This document shows, piece by piece, positions 1-5,971 of a stretch of DNA of 7,566 nucleotides. The position numbers and the translations under genes were made by a program. Source of the DNA: an uncultured Ruminococcus sp. (GTDB lineage Bacteria > Bacillota > Clostridia > Oscillospirales > Ruminococcaceae); assembly GCA_902783235.1 (NCBI GenBank), contig CACZQG010000031.1, positions 1 to 7,566 on the forward strand, in the 5' to 3' direction. How positions within the stretch are numbered: position 1 is the stretch's first letter; the number at the start of each line of letters is the position of its first letter. The notes under the pieces were generated by a model. The model was not told the DNA's origin, did no database searches, and saw only the letters and a list, made by a program, of their open reading frames with translations.

Positions 1-1
1 T

Positions 2-26
2 AAAACTTTCTCTTAGAAAGTTTTTT
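2..26 (+). terminator. Intrinsic terminator of a gene upstream of the window
   Basis: A perfect 10-base-pair stem (2-11 AAAACTTTCT with 15-24 AGAAAGTTTT) has a 3-base loop and runs into six T residues at 21-26. This is the form of a rho-independent terminator for rightward transcription. The gene it serves lies outside the window. The stem is AT-rich, so the strength is uncertain. Confidence 0.6.
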
Positions 27-40
27 CGCTTTCTTTGCCA

Positions 41-70
41 GCGTTTCTTTGCCGAATAGCAAAGAAATGC
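41..70. repeat. 12-bp hairpin just after the terminator
   Basis: Arms 41-52 (GCGTTTCTTTGC) and 59-70 (GCAAAGAAATGC) pair over 12 bases with one G-T wobble around a 6-base loop. The left arm also repeats TTCTTTGCC found at 31-39. No T-tract follows on either strand, so it does not read as a terminator. It shares the CTTTGC/GCAAAG word with the repeat elements further on. Confidence 0.5.
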
Positions 71-164
71 TGAAACAAATGCTAACAAATAAAACAGAAC
101 CATCCATAAACAATATGAATAAGAAATGCCGAAACATAAACTAACAAATCAAACAGAACCATCC
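63..164. repeat. Two direct copies of a 43-base repeat, 59-base period
   Basis: Copy 1 is 63-105 and copy 2 is 122-164. By eye they match at 38 of 43 positions and share the blocks AGAAATGC, CTAACAAAT and AAACAGAACCATCC. The 16 bases between the copies and those after copy 2 are only loosely alike. No protein or RNA function is apparent. A local duplication, or two copies of a dispersed element, would both explain it. Confidence 0.7.
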
Positions 165-237
165 GGAAGCAAATCAAAAAGCAAATTCCAAATAAGAATT
201 ACAAATTATGATTATAATACTATTTCAACGATAACAT

Positions 238-368
238 TTACCGTTTCGCTTTGCATTTAAATACATCGCCGCAGGCGACACCATAATTACAAATTAAAAA
301 TTATAAATTAGATTGTCGGCTCTGCCGACACCAATGATTACGCATTACGCATTACGCATTACGCATTA
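238..368. repeat. Composite intergenic repeat element, copy 1
   Basis: In order: the block TTACCGTTTCGCTTTGC (238-254); a GC hairpin TCGCC-GCA-GGCGA (266-278); a degenerate AT-only heptamer run ATTACAA, ATTAAAA, ATTATAA, ATTA (286-310); a second GC hairpin TGTCGGC-TCT-GCCGACA (314-330); and four exact ATTACGC heptamers plus ATTA (337-368). The same modules recur at 3898-4144. Bases 312-353 match the reverse complement of 3926-3967 at 41 of 42 positions, and 238-254 is identical to 4066-4082. It is non-coding. It may be a MITE-like or REP-like dispersed element; I do not recognise a named family. Confidence 0.75.
337..368. repeat. Tandem heptamer array (ATTACGC)x4
   Basis: Four uninterrupted copies of ATTACGC (337-364) are followed by a partial ATTA. 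The copies are identical, with no spacers. Tandem heptamers of this general kind are known from intergenic DNA of some bacteria (for example the STRR sequences of cyanobacteria), but relationship to those is not implied. Confidence 0.85.
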
Positions 369-497
369 TTTAAGGGCGCATTAAAGTTGCCTTACGAGGT
401 CTAAGTTATAAATAATGATGTATTAGAGGGCAGGGTAAAAAGATGCTTGAATGTTTTTGCGTCTATGTGAAATTCAGGTGAAAATTTTCGTTTATAT

Positions 498-526
498 TTG
501 AAATTTACTCCACAATATGGTATGAT
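498..526 (+). promoter_or_regulatory. Sigma-A-type promoter of the ABC transporter gene
   Basis: The -35 box TTGAAA (498-503) and -10 box TATGAT (521-526) are separated by exactly 17 bases, and TG at 518-519 forms an extended -10. Transcription would start near 533, about 24 bases before the ATG. The 9-base word ATATGGTAT occurs at 515-523 and again at 527-535, creating a second TGG-TATAAA -10-like box that is probably too close to the gene to be the main start. Confidence 0.65.
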
Positions 527-546
527 ATATGGTATAAAATCAATGT

Positions 547-551
547 GGAGG
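547..551 (+). promoter_or_regulatory. Ribosome binding site that fixes the ABC gene start
   Basis: GGAGG lies 5 bases before ATG 557. An in-frame GTG at 545 would extend the protein by four residues, but it overlaps this site and has none of its own. The start is therefore ATG 557. Confidence 0.8.
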
Positions 552-556
552 AAAAT

Positions 557-2854
557 ATGCTTGAACTGAAAAACATAACCAAGATATACAATACGGGAGG
601 AGTGGAGATACACGCTCTGGACGGGGTGTCACTTACCTTCCGTGAAAAGGAATTTGCTGCTATTCTGGGTACCAGCGGTTCGGGAAAGACTACCGGTCTT
701 AATATTATCGGTGGTCTGGACAGATATGACAGCGGTGATCTCATTATAAACGGCAAGTCCACAAAGGATTTCAAGGACCGTGACTGGGATGCTTACCGCA
801 ACAACAGCATCGGCTTTGTGTTTCAGAGCTATAACCTGATAGGACATCTGAGCATTACGGCAAATGTGGAGATGGGTATGACTCTCAGCGGCGTATCTGC
901 TGCGGAGAAGCATAAAAAAGCACTGGAGGTATTGGAAAAGGTGGGGCTTTCAGATCACCTGCATAAAAAGCCAAACCAGCTTTCCGGCGGTCAGATGCAG
1001 CGAGTGGCTATCGCCCGTGCTCTTGCCAATGACCCGGATATACTCCTGTGTGACGAGCCTACAGGCGCACTGGATTCGGAGACCGGAATACAGATCATGG
1101 AGCTTATCAAGGAGGTCGCCGGAGATAAGCTGGTGATAATGGTAACTCATGACCCGGAGCTTGCAAATAAGTATGCAGACAGAATAATCCGCTTCCGTGA
1201 CGGTAAGGTCATATCTGACAGTGATCCATATGACGGGCATGACCAGGCTCGTAACTTCCGCCTGAAAAAGACAAGTATGAGCTTTCTTACTGCTCTCAGG
1301 CTTTCTGCAAACAATATAAAGACAAAGCTGGGAAGGACATTCCTTACATCCTTCGCATCCAGTATAGGTATAATAGGCATTGCACTGATACTCAGCCTCT
1401 CGGTAGGCTTTCAGATGCAGATAGACAAGTTTGAAGCGGACACTCTTCAGCAGATGCCTATAATAATCTCCCAGCAGAGCATGGATCTGGATCAGGAGAC
1501 TATTATGAAAATGAAGGATGAGGACGATAAATACGAGGATTTTCCCGATGTCCAAAAGGTCTATACCGTGGATTCCATGCAGGAAAATATGATGCACAGA
1601 AATGTATTCACTGATGATTACCTTGATTATATCGACAAAATGGACAGCTCTCTTATAAAGGGTATTTCCTATACCCGACTTGTAAACTTCAATATGCTGA
1701 GAAAGAGCGGCAGCGATTATATAACAGTCAATCCCTCAAAAATGCGTCTTACCGCATATCCTCTCTCTATGGGAAACAATAAGAATGAGCTTATGGAGGA
1801 GCATTACAATATACTTGCCGGTGCGCTTCCCCATACCTCAACGGATATGGTGCTGCTGCTGGACAATAAAAACCGCATTTCCAATTCCATTATGAAGGAG
1901 CTGGGCTTTGATGTGGATAAGCAGGATGAGATTAACTTTGATGAAATAGTGGGTACAGAGCTGAGAATAGTCATGAACAATGACTTTTATACAAAAACAG
2001 AAGCAGGTATCTATACCTATAGTACCGACTACGGTAAAATGTTCACCTCTCCCGATACCATGACACTTCGCATTTGCGGTATAATCCGTCCCGACAAGGA
2101 TTCACCCATGTCAAAGATACCACAGGGCGGTGTGCTTTATAATGATGAACTGGCTCAGCAGGTGATACAGAATGCCAAGGATTCCGAAATAGTCAAGGCA
2201 CAGATAGCTTCCGACAAGAATGTGATGTCCATGCAGCCTATGGATGAGGCAACAAGGGCGCAGACTATTGCTTATCTGGGCGGAAACGAATCACCCTTTG
2301 TAATACAGGTGTATCCCAAGGATTTCAACAGCAAGGATAAAATGCTGGAGTATCTGGATAAGTACAACGAAGGAAAAAATCAGGATGAACAGATCATCTA
2401 CACGGATATGGCAAGTATGATATCAGGTATGTCCGATGGCATTATGGACGGTATCACCATCGTGCTTATTGCTTTTGCAGGTACTAATCTGATAGTCAGC
2501 CTTATTATGATAGCTATCCTCACATATACCTCTGTTCTGGAGCGTACCAAGGAAATAGGTATTTTAAAGGCACTGGGAGCAAGAAAGAAGGATATTACAC
2601 GAGTATTCAATGCTGAGACATTTATACTCGGAGTCTGCTCGGGAGTGCTGGGAATACTCATTGCAAAGATACTCACATACCCCATAAACAGCGTGATCTA
2701 TAACATGACCGACCTGGTCGATGTTGCACAGCTTAAAATATCTCATTCAGCCATACTTATTGCCATCAGTACACTGCTTACCATGCTGGGCGGATTTATC
2801 CCCTCAAGAATGGCGGCAAGACGTGATGCGGTAGAAGCACTGAGAAGTGAGTGA
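557..2854 (+). CDS. MacB-like fused ABC transporter (ATPase + FtsX-type permease)
   Basis: This is a single-chain ABC transporter of 765 residues with an N-terminal ATPase and a C-terminal permease. The ATPase shows Walker [10 protein letters not shown] (38-46), Q-loop Q90, signature LSGGQ (142-146), Walker B LLCDEP ending at E167-P168, and H-loop H198. The permease has one membrane helix at about 263-284, a large extracytoplasmic domain (about 286-630), and three helices near 632-656, 689-708 and 732-748. It also carries the FtsX motif [14 protein letters not shown] after helix 2 and the typical ending [14 protein letters not shown]. This is the four-helix MacB/LolCDE topology, not the ten-helix BceB type. 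Such proteins work as dimers that move or expel peptides, lipids or toxins from the envelope; the substrate cannot be read from sequence. The gene stands alone between its own promoter and terminator, with no partner two-component system or peptide gene in view. Confidence 0.93.
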   Translation: MLELKNITKIYNTGGVEIHALDGVSLTFREKEFAAILGTSGSGKTTGLNIIGGLDRYDSGDLIINGKSTKDFKDRDWDAYRNNSIGFVFQSYNLIGHLSITANVEMGMTLSGVSAAEKHKKALEVLEKVGLSDHLHKKPNQLSGGQMQRVAIARALANDPDILLCDEPTGALDSETGIQIMELIKEVAGDKLVIMVTHDPELANKYADRIIRFRDGKVISDSDPYDGHDQARNFRLKKTSMSFLTALRLSANNIKTKLGRTFLTSFASSIGIIGIALILSLSVGFQMQIDKFEADTLQQMPIIISQQSMDLDQETIMKMKDEDDKYEDFPDVQKVYTVDSMQENMMHRNVFTDDYLDYIDKMDSSLIKGISYTRLVNFNMLRKSGSDYITVNPSKMRLTAYPLSMGNNKNELMEEHYNILAGALPHTSTDMVLLLDNKNRISNSIMKELGFDVDKQDEINFDEIVGTELRIVMNNDFYTKTEAGIYTYSTDYGKMFTSPDTMTLRICGIIRPDKDSPMSKIPQGGVLYNDELAQQVIQNAKDSEIVKAQIASDKNVMSMQPMDEATRAQTIAYLGGNESPFVIQVYPKDFNSKDKMLEYLDKYNEGKNQDEQIIYTDMASMISGMSDGIMDGITIVLIAFAGTNLIVSLIMIAILTYTSVLERTKEIGILKALGARKKDITRVFNAETFILGVCSGVLGILIAKILTYPINSVIYNMTDLVDVAQLKISHSAILIAISTLLTMLGGFIPSRMAARRDAVEALRSE

Positions 2855-2868
2855 CATATAAAGCTTAT

Positions 2869-2923
2869 ACGACCGTACAGGATGAATATCCATCATGTGC
2901 GGCCGTGATTTTTATTCTATTTT
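2869..2923 (+). terminator. Intrinsic terminator after the ABC transporter gene
   Basis: A 16-base-pair stem (2869-2884 with 2891-2906) closes a 6-base loop. It has two mismatches and one G-T wobble, and is followed by a T-rich tail (2909-2923, with TTTTTATT and TATTTT runs). It begins 14 bases after the stop codon, which fits a rho-independent terminator and makes the transporter a one-gene transcript. Confidence 0.75.
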
Positions 2924-2966
2924 AATTTCTTTATCCTGCCGGTGCGGGAACTGCTCGTGGTAAATC

Positions 2967-2995
2967 TTGATTTATTACAAGAAATGTGTTATAAT
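2967..2995 (+). promoter_or_regulatory. Sigma-A-type promoter of the PHP phosphatase gene
   Basis: TTGATT (2967-2972) and a consensus TATAAT (2990-2995) are separated by 17 bases, with TG at 2987-2988 giving an extended -10. The predicted start near 3002 leaves a leader of about 39 bases. This is the strongest-looking promoter in the window. Confidence 0.75.
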
Positions 2996-3040
2996 AATTA
3001 TAAAATATGCTAAATCAAATAAATGAAAGGACAAGGACAG

Positions 3041-3883
3041 ATGTTTACGGACAGTCACACACATACACGAAATTCCTTCGATGCTGAAAAAGACAGCGTT
3101 ATTGATCGCTGTGAGGCTGCAATAAAGCTGGGTATGACAGCAATGGCAATAACAGATCACAGTGAAGTCAATCGGTTTTACCCTTCTGTGCATTACGGAG
3201 TGGCAGAGCCTTCAGAGGATGATGTGTATAATTATGAATATGCTTTTGAAAATTCAGTAGCGGAAACACTTGCGGCACGGGATATATACAGTAAACGGCT
3301 TACTCTTATCTGCGGCGTTGAGCTGGGACAGGGCACGGCAGATGACGGTATCACCCATAGGATCTACAATGACAGCAGAATAGATTTTGTAATTGGTTCC
3401 ATGCACGAGCTTAAAGGCAAGCAGGATTTTTTCTTCCTTGATTATTCAAAGGAGGATATCCACAAGCTTATGCAGGATAATTTCAAGGAGATACTTGAAC
3501 TGTGCCGTCAGAACAATTACGATGTGCTGGGACATATTACATATGCTTTACGCTATATCGAGGGAGAACAGGGTTTTGTTGTTGATCTTTCACTGTATAA
3601 AAATCTTATTGCTGAGATATTCCGTGAAAATATCAGAAACCGTAAGGGTATCGAGATCAATACATCGGGTCTTCGTCAGAAATACGGCAGGACATTTCCT
3701 ACCTTGGAGCTTTTGAAGCTTTATAAGGATATGGGAGGAAGGATCGTTACCTTTGGCTCGGACAGTCATTCTACTCATGATCTGGGAGCAGGAATAGAAG
3801 AGGGAATGGCTCTGGCAGTAAAGGCAGGCTTTACACAGGGCGCTTACTATGTAAAACATGAACCCCATTTCTTTGATCTTTAA
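3041..3883 (+). CDS. PHP-family phosphatase, histidinol-phosphatase (HisJ/HisK) type
   Basis: The product has 280 residues, close to the usual length of PHP-type histidinol phosphatases. The metal-binding residues of the PHP fold are all visible: H6-x-H8 in DSHTH, D39-H40 in ITDHSE, E94 in GVELG, H122 in GSMHEL, H165 in LGHI, and D241-x-H243 in GSDSH. The family hydrolyses histidinol phosphate to histidinol in histidine synthesis, in the cytoplasm with bound metal ions. No other his genes are in view, so a different phosphate ester as substrate is possible. The start at 3041 is preferred because AAAGGA/AAGGA sequences (3026-3037) precede it and the family usually begins just before the HxH motif. 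The in-frame ATG at 3023 has no upstream ribosome binding site and would add six residues. The gene has its own promoter and no clear terminator; a repeat element begins 15 bases after the stop. Confidence 0.85.
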   Translation: MFTDSHTHTRNSFDAEKDSVIDRCEAAIKLGMTAMAITDHSEVNRFYPSVHYGVAEPSEDDVYNYEYAFENSVAETLAARDIYSKRLTLICGVELGQGTADDGITHRIYNDSRIDFVIGSMHELKGKQDFFFLDYSKEDIHKLMQDNFKEILELCRQNNYDVLGHITYALRYIEGEQGFVVDLSLYKNLIAEIFRENIRNRKGIEINTSGLRQKYGRTFPTLELLKLYKDMGGRIVTFGSDSHSTHDLGAGIEEGMALAVKAGFTQGAYYVKHEPHFFDL

Positions 3884-3900
3884 TGCGAACTATTCCCAAT

Positions 3901-3942
3901 GCGCAATTCGTAATTCGTAATTCGTAATGCGTAATGCGTAAT
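3901..3942. repeat. Tandem heptamer array, six units, inverted orientation
   Basis: Six heptamers read GCGCAAT, TCGTAAT x3, GCGTAAT x2. On the minus strand they are ATTACGC x2, ATTACGA x3, ATTGCGC, the same unit as at 337-368 and 4113-4144. They form the left arm of the palindromic element. Confidence 0.85.
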
Positions 3943-4112
3943 CATTGGTGTCGGCAAAGCCGACAATATTTAAAAGCAAAGCGATACGCTATTGCTTGCA
4001 CTATATTGAATTAACAATAGTAAATTATAATAAGTTCTGACATTAGCATCATTTCAGAGAAAGCATTACCGTTTCGCTTTGCTTTTAGATTTGTGCCGCA
4101 GGCACTCATTTG

Positions 4113-4144
4113 ATTACGCATTACGCATTACGAATTACGCATTA
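4113..4144. repeat. Tandem heptamer array, four units
   Basis: The units are ATTACGC, ATTACGC, ATTACGA, ATTACGC, then a partial ATTA. This is the same length and ending as the array at 337-368, differing only in the third unit. A further GCGCATTACGCATT occurs at 4152-4165. Confidence 0.85.
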
Positions 4145-4168
4145 GAGAAATGCGCATTACGCATTTGG

Positions 4169-4233
4169 AAAATCACATGATTTTTCAATACCTGATTGAA
4201 ATATTAATATTCAGTCCCTGCTGCACGCAGCAG
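4169..4233. promoter_or_regulatory. Stacked palindromes upstream of the Lrp/AsnC gene, possible operator
   Basis: Four perfect inverted repeats lie in 65 bases: AAAATCA-CA-TGATTTT (4169-4184), TTCAAT-ACCTG-ATTGAA (4184-4200), AATATTAATATT (4200-4211), and CTGCTGC-AC-GCAGCAG (4218-4233). The last could fold as a hairpin in the leader, 13 bases before the ribosome binding site. Lrp/AsnC proteins are multimers that commonly bind several spaced palindromic sites at their own promoter, so autoregulation is a reasonable inference, not shown. Confidence 0.45.
4182..4210 (+). promoter_or_regulatory. Candidate promoter of the regulator-aminotransferase operon
   Basis: TTTTCA (4182-4187) and TAATAT (4205-4210) are 17 bases apart, each a partial match to consensus. 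Both overlap the palindromes described for 4169-4233. It is weaker than the other two promoters and could be activator-dependent or misassigned. Confidence 0.35.
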
Positions 4234-4261
4234 CATGAACATTTTTAAGGAGAAGATAACT

Positions 4262-4744
4262 ATGAAGGAAAAGCTTATTGAACTATTACAGCAGAATGCA
4301 AGATTTACAGATAAGCAGCTTGCTGCAATGCTGGGTACTACGGAAGAGGATATCAGAAAGGAAATAAAGCTGCTGGAGGAAGAGGGTATCATCAAGGGCT
4401 ACAGTGCCATACTCAATGAAAATCTGGCAGACAAGAATACCGTTATCGCATATATCATGCTAAAGGTCACCCCTAAGCGTGACTGCGGCTTTGATGAGCT
4501 TGCCAAAACAGTCATGATGTATGATGAGGTGGAGGCAGTTTCCCTGATGTCCGGTTCTTACGACCTTTTTGTTACTGTAAAGGGAAAGGACTTTAAGGAT
4601 ATTGCACTTTTTGTGGCTCAGAGGTTGTCCACTATCGAGGGCGTTCTTTCCACCTCCACCCATTTTGTGCTAAAGACATATAAGGAAAAGGGGATCTTTA
4701 TAGAGGATGAGGATGCAGACGAAAGAGGACTTATAGCACCGTGA
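4262..4744 (+). CDS. Lrp/AsnC-family transcriptional regulator
   Basis: The product is a 160-residue DNA-binding regulator of usual family length. An N-terminal winged helix-turn-helix spans about residues 3-50, with the recognition region around TDKQLAAMLGTTEEDIRKEI (16-35) and the family-typical EEEGIIKGY (39-47). A C-terminal ligand-binding RAM domain covers about 61-137, with the family motif GSYDLFV at 98-104. Members usually bind an amino acid and form dimers to octamers. The start is ATG 4262, with AAGGAG (4247-4252) nine bases upstream; the in-frame ATG at 4235 precedes that site and lacks its own. The aminotransferase gene follows after 50 bases with no terminator. This pairing suggests that the regulator controls amino-acid transamination in response to an amino acid (inference). 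The effector cannot be read from sequence. Confidence 0.9.
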   Translation: MKEKLIELLQQNARFTDKQLAAMLGTTEEDIRKEIKLLEEEGIIKGYSAILNENLADKNTVIAYIMLKVTPKRDCGFDELAKTVMMYDEVEAVSLMSGSYDLFVTVKGKDFKDIALFVAQRLSTIEGVLSTSTHFVLKTYKEKGIFIEDEDADERGLIAP

Positions 4745-4756
4745 TATGCCACAGGT

Positions 4757-4770
4757 CTATTGTTCAATAG
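4757..4770. promoter_or_regulatory. Palindrome CTATTG-TT-CAATAG between regulator and aminotransferase
   Basis: Perfect 6-base arms surround a 2-base centre, in the 50-base gap and just before the aminotransferase ribosome binding site (AGAGG, 4781-4785). It shares the ATTG/CAAT half-sites with the palindrome at 4184-4200, in the opposite arrangement, so it could be a second operator for the upstream regulator. It is too short to be a terminator and has no T-tract. Confidence 0.35.
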
Positions 4771-4794
4771 TGAAATAAACAGAGGTAGATAACA

Positions 4795-5967
4795 ATGATA
4801 GATTATGACAAGCTTTTGTCAGAAAAGATAACAAAGATCAAGCCCTCGGGTATTCGTAAATTCTTTGACCTGGCGGCTACAATGCAGGGAGTTATAAGTC
4901 TGGGAGTGGGTGAGCCTGATTTCCAGACTCCCTGGTCCATCAGAAAAGCGGCTATTGATACCCTGGAAAAGAAAAGGATAATCTACACCGCAAATGCCGG
5001 ACTTGCTTCTCTCAGAGAGGAAATATCCGCTTATACCGAAAGGAAAACAGGTGTACATTATGATCCTTCAAAGGAAGTAATTGTTACCGTGGGCGGCTCG
5101 GAGGCTATTGATCTTACCATCAGAGCTATAGTCAATCCCGGTGATGAGGTGCTTATAGTTGAGCCCTGCTTTGTCTGTTATGCACCTATCGTGGAGCTGA
5201 TGCATGGTGTACCGGTACCGGTGAAGACATATCTGAAGGACAGCTTCAAGCTGAGACCGGAAGCTTTGAAGGAAAAGATAACGGACAGGACCAAGCTGCT
5301 TATACTCCCATACCCCAATAATCCCACCGGCGGCATTATGACCCGGGAGGATCTGGAGCCTGTTGCCGAGATACTCAGAAGCACTAATATACTTGTTCTT
5401 ACAGATGAGATATACTCTGAGCTGACCTACGGCAGAAAGCATTTTTCCATAATCTCTCTTGAGGGCATGAAGGAAAGGACCATATATGTAAACGGCTTTT
5501 CAAAGGCATTTGCCATGACAGGCTGGCGGCTGGGTTATATGGAAGCACCTGCTCCCATAATCAAGCAGGCATTGAAAATACACCAGTACGGAATTATGAG
5601 CTCTCCTACTATAAGTCAGTACGCCGCTATTGAAGCCCTTACTCACTGCGAAAAAGAGGTTCAGAAAATGGTGAGCGAATACAATATAAGACGGCGTTTT
5701 GTAACTGACGGATTTAACAGGCTGGGACTTGAATGCTTTGAGCCGGAGGGAGCTTTTTATGTTTTCCCCTGTATTAAAAGTACAGGTATGACCAGTGAGG
5801 AATTCTGCCAGAGGCTTATTGAAGAGCAGAAGGTGGCAGTTGTACCGGGCAATGCATTCGGAGACAGCGGCGAGGGCTTTGTAAGAGTGTCTTATGCCTA
5901 CTCTCTGAAACATCTTATGGAGGCTTTGCGCCGTATAGAGATATTCATTAATGAACACAGGAAATAA
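4795..5967 (+). CDS. Class I/II PLP-dependent aminotransferase
   Basis: This is a fold-type I aminotransferase of 390 residues, the usual length. It shows GVGEPDF (37-43) at the substrate-binding N-terminus, the phosphate-side GGSEA (100-104), NNPTGG with N176, D204 and Y207 in LTDEIYSELTY, the PLP Schiff-base lysine K237 in GFSKAFAMTGWRLGY, R245, and the carboxylate-binding arginine R364 in FVRVSYA. It would move amino groups between an amino acid and a 2-oxo acid in the cytoplasm. The subgroup resembles PatA, aspartate and aromatic aminotransferases, but the donor cannot be fixed from sequence alone. ATG 4795 follows AGAGG by nine bases. The gene lies between an Lrp/AsnC regulator and ispE (4 bases downstream), so it is probably the main target of that regulator. 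Confidence 0.92.
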   Translation: MIDYDKLLSEKITKIKPSGIRKFFDLAATMQGVISLGVGEPDFQTPWSIRKAAIDTLEKKRIIYTANAGLASLREEISAYTERKTGVHYDPSKEVIVTVGGSEAIDLTIRAIVNPGDEVLIVEPCFVCYAPIVELMHGVPVPVKTYLKDSFKLRPEALKEKITDRTKLLILPYPNNPTGGIMTREDLEPVAEILRSTNILVLTDEIYSELTYGRKHFSIISLEGMKERTIYVNGFSKAFAMTGWRLGYMEAPAPIIKQALKIHQYGIMSSPTISQYAAIEALTHCEKEVQKMVSEYNIRRRFVTDGFNRLGLECFEPEGAFYVFPCIKSTGMTSEEFCQRLIEEQKVAVVPGNAFGDSGEGFVRVSYAYSLKHLMEALRRIEIFINEHRK

Positions 5968-5971
5968 AGCT

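Larger units (their letters stand above)
27..497. other. Gene-free, repeat-rich intergenic stretch
   Basis: No convincing coding sequence is present. The stretch holds a hairpin (41-70), a 43-base direct repeat in two copies (63-164), an AT-rich part (165-237), a composite repeat element (238-368), and about 130 bases (369-497) of upstream DNA in which I see only a 10-base palindrome GAAAATTTTC (480-489), 8 bases before the -35 box. Open frames here are short, rich in F, I and Y, and lack ribosome binding sites. Confidence 0.7.
3898..4144. repeat. Palindromic composite repeat element, copy 2 (MITE-like)
   Basis: This element of about 247 bases fills most of the 378-base gap between the PHP gene and the regulator gene. 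It is nearly symmetric. Outer arms 3916-3944 and 4111-4139 are perfect 29-base inverted repeats made of heptamers. Next inside are GC hairpins TGTCGGC-AAA-GCCGACA (3949-3965) and GTGCC-GCA-GGCAC (4093-4105). Inner arms 3971-3988 and 4070-4087 match at 17 of 18 positions when inverted. The centre (3989-4069) is AT-rich, unique and without an open frame of note. The same modules occur at 238-368. It encodes no transposase; if mobile, it would need one supplied elsewhere. The left hairpin might also serve as a weak terminator, but no T-tract follows it. Confidence 0.75.

Noticed and set aside
41..70. Second terminator after the first
   Set aside because: The stem is good, but no T-tract follows it on either strand.
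337..368. CRISPR array
   Set aside because: The repeats are 7 bases long and directly adjacent, with no unique spacers and no cas genes in view.
401..613. 70-residue minus-strand frame over the transporter promoter
   Set aside because: It is rich in F, I, H and Y, consistent with AT-rich non-coding DNA, overlaps the promoter and start of a clear gene, and has no convincing ribosome binding site.
950..1597. 215-residue open frame on the minus strand
   Set aside because: It lies wholly inside the ABC transporter gene, has a Cys/His/Leu/Tyr-rich composition typical of an antisense frame, and matches no family I recognise.
3023..3040. Upstream ATG as the start of the PHP phosphatase
   Set aside because: No ribosome binding site precedes it, while ATG 3041 has AAGGA-type sequences before it and the product then begins at the usual distance from the HxH motif.
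3393..3716. 107-residue + strand frame inside the PHP gene
   Set aside because: It is out of frame with a gene whose metal-binding motifs run across this interval, and it has no family features of its own.
4218..4261. Riboswitch or attenuator in the regulator leader
   Set aside because: Only one short hairpin is present, with no T-tract, no alternative pairing and no leader peptide; the leader is too short for any riboswitch class I know.
5951..5971. Upstream ATG as the start of ispE
   Set aside because: It lies within the end of the aminotransferase gene without a binding site; AGGAA at 5959-5963 fits ATG 5972.
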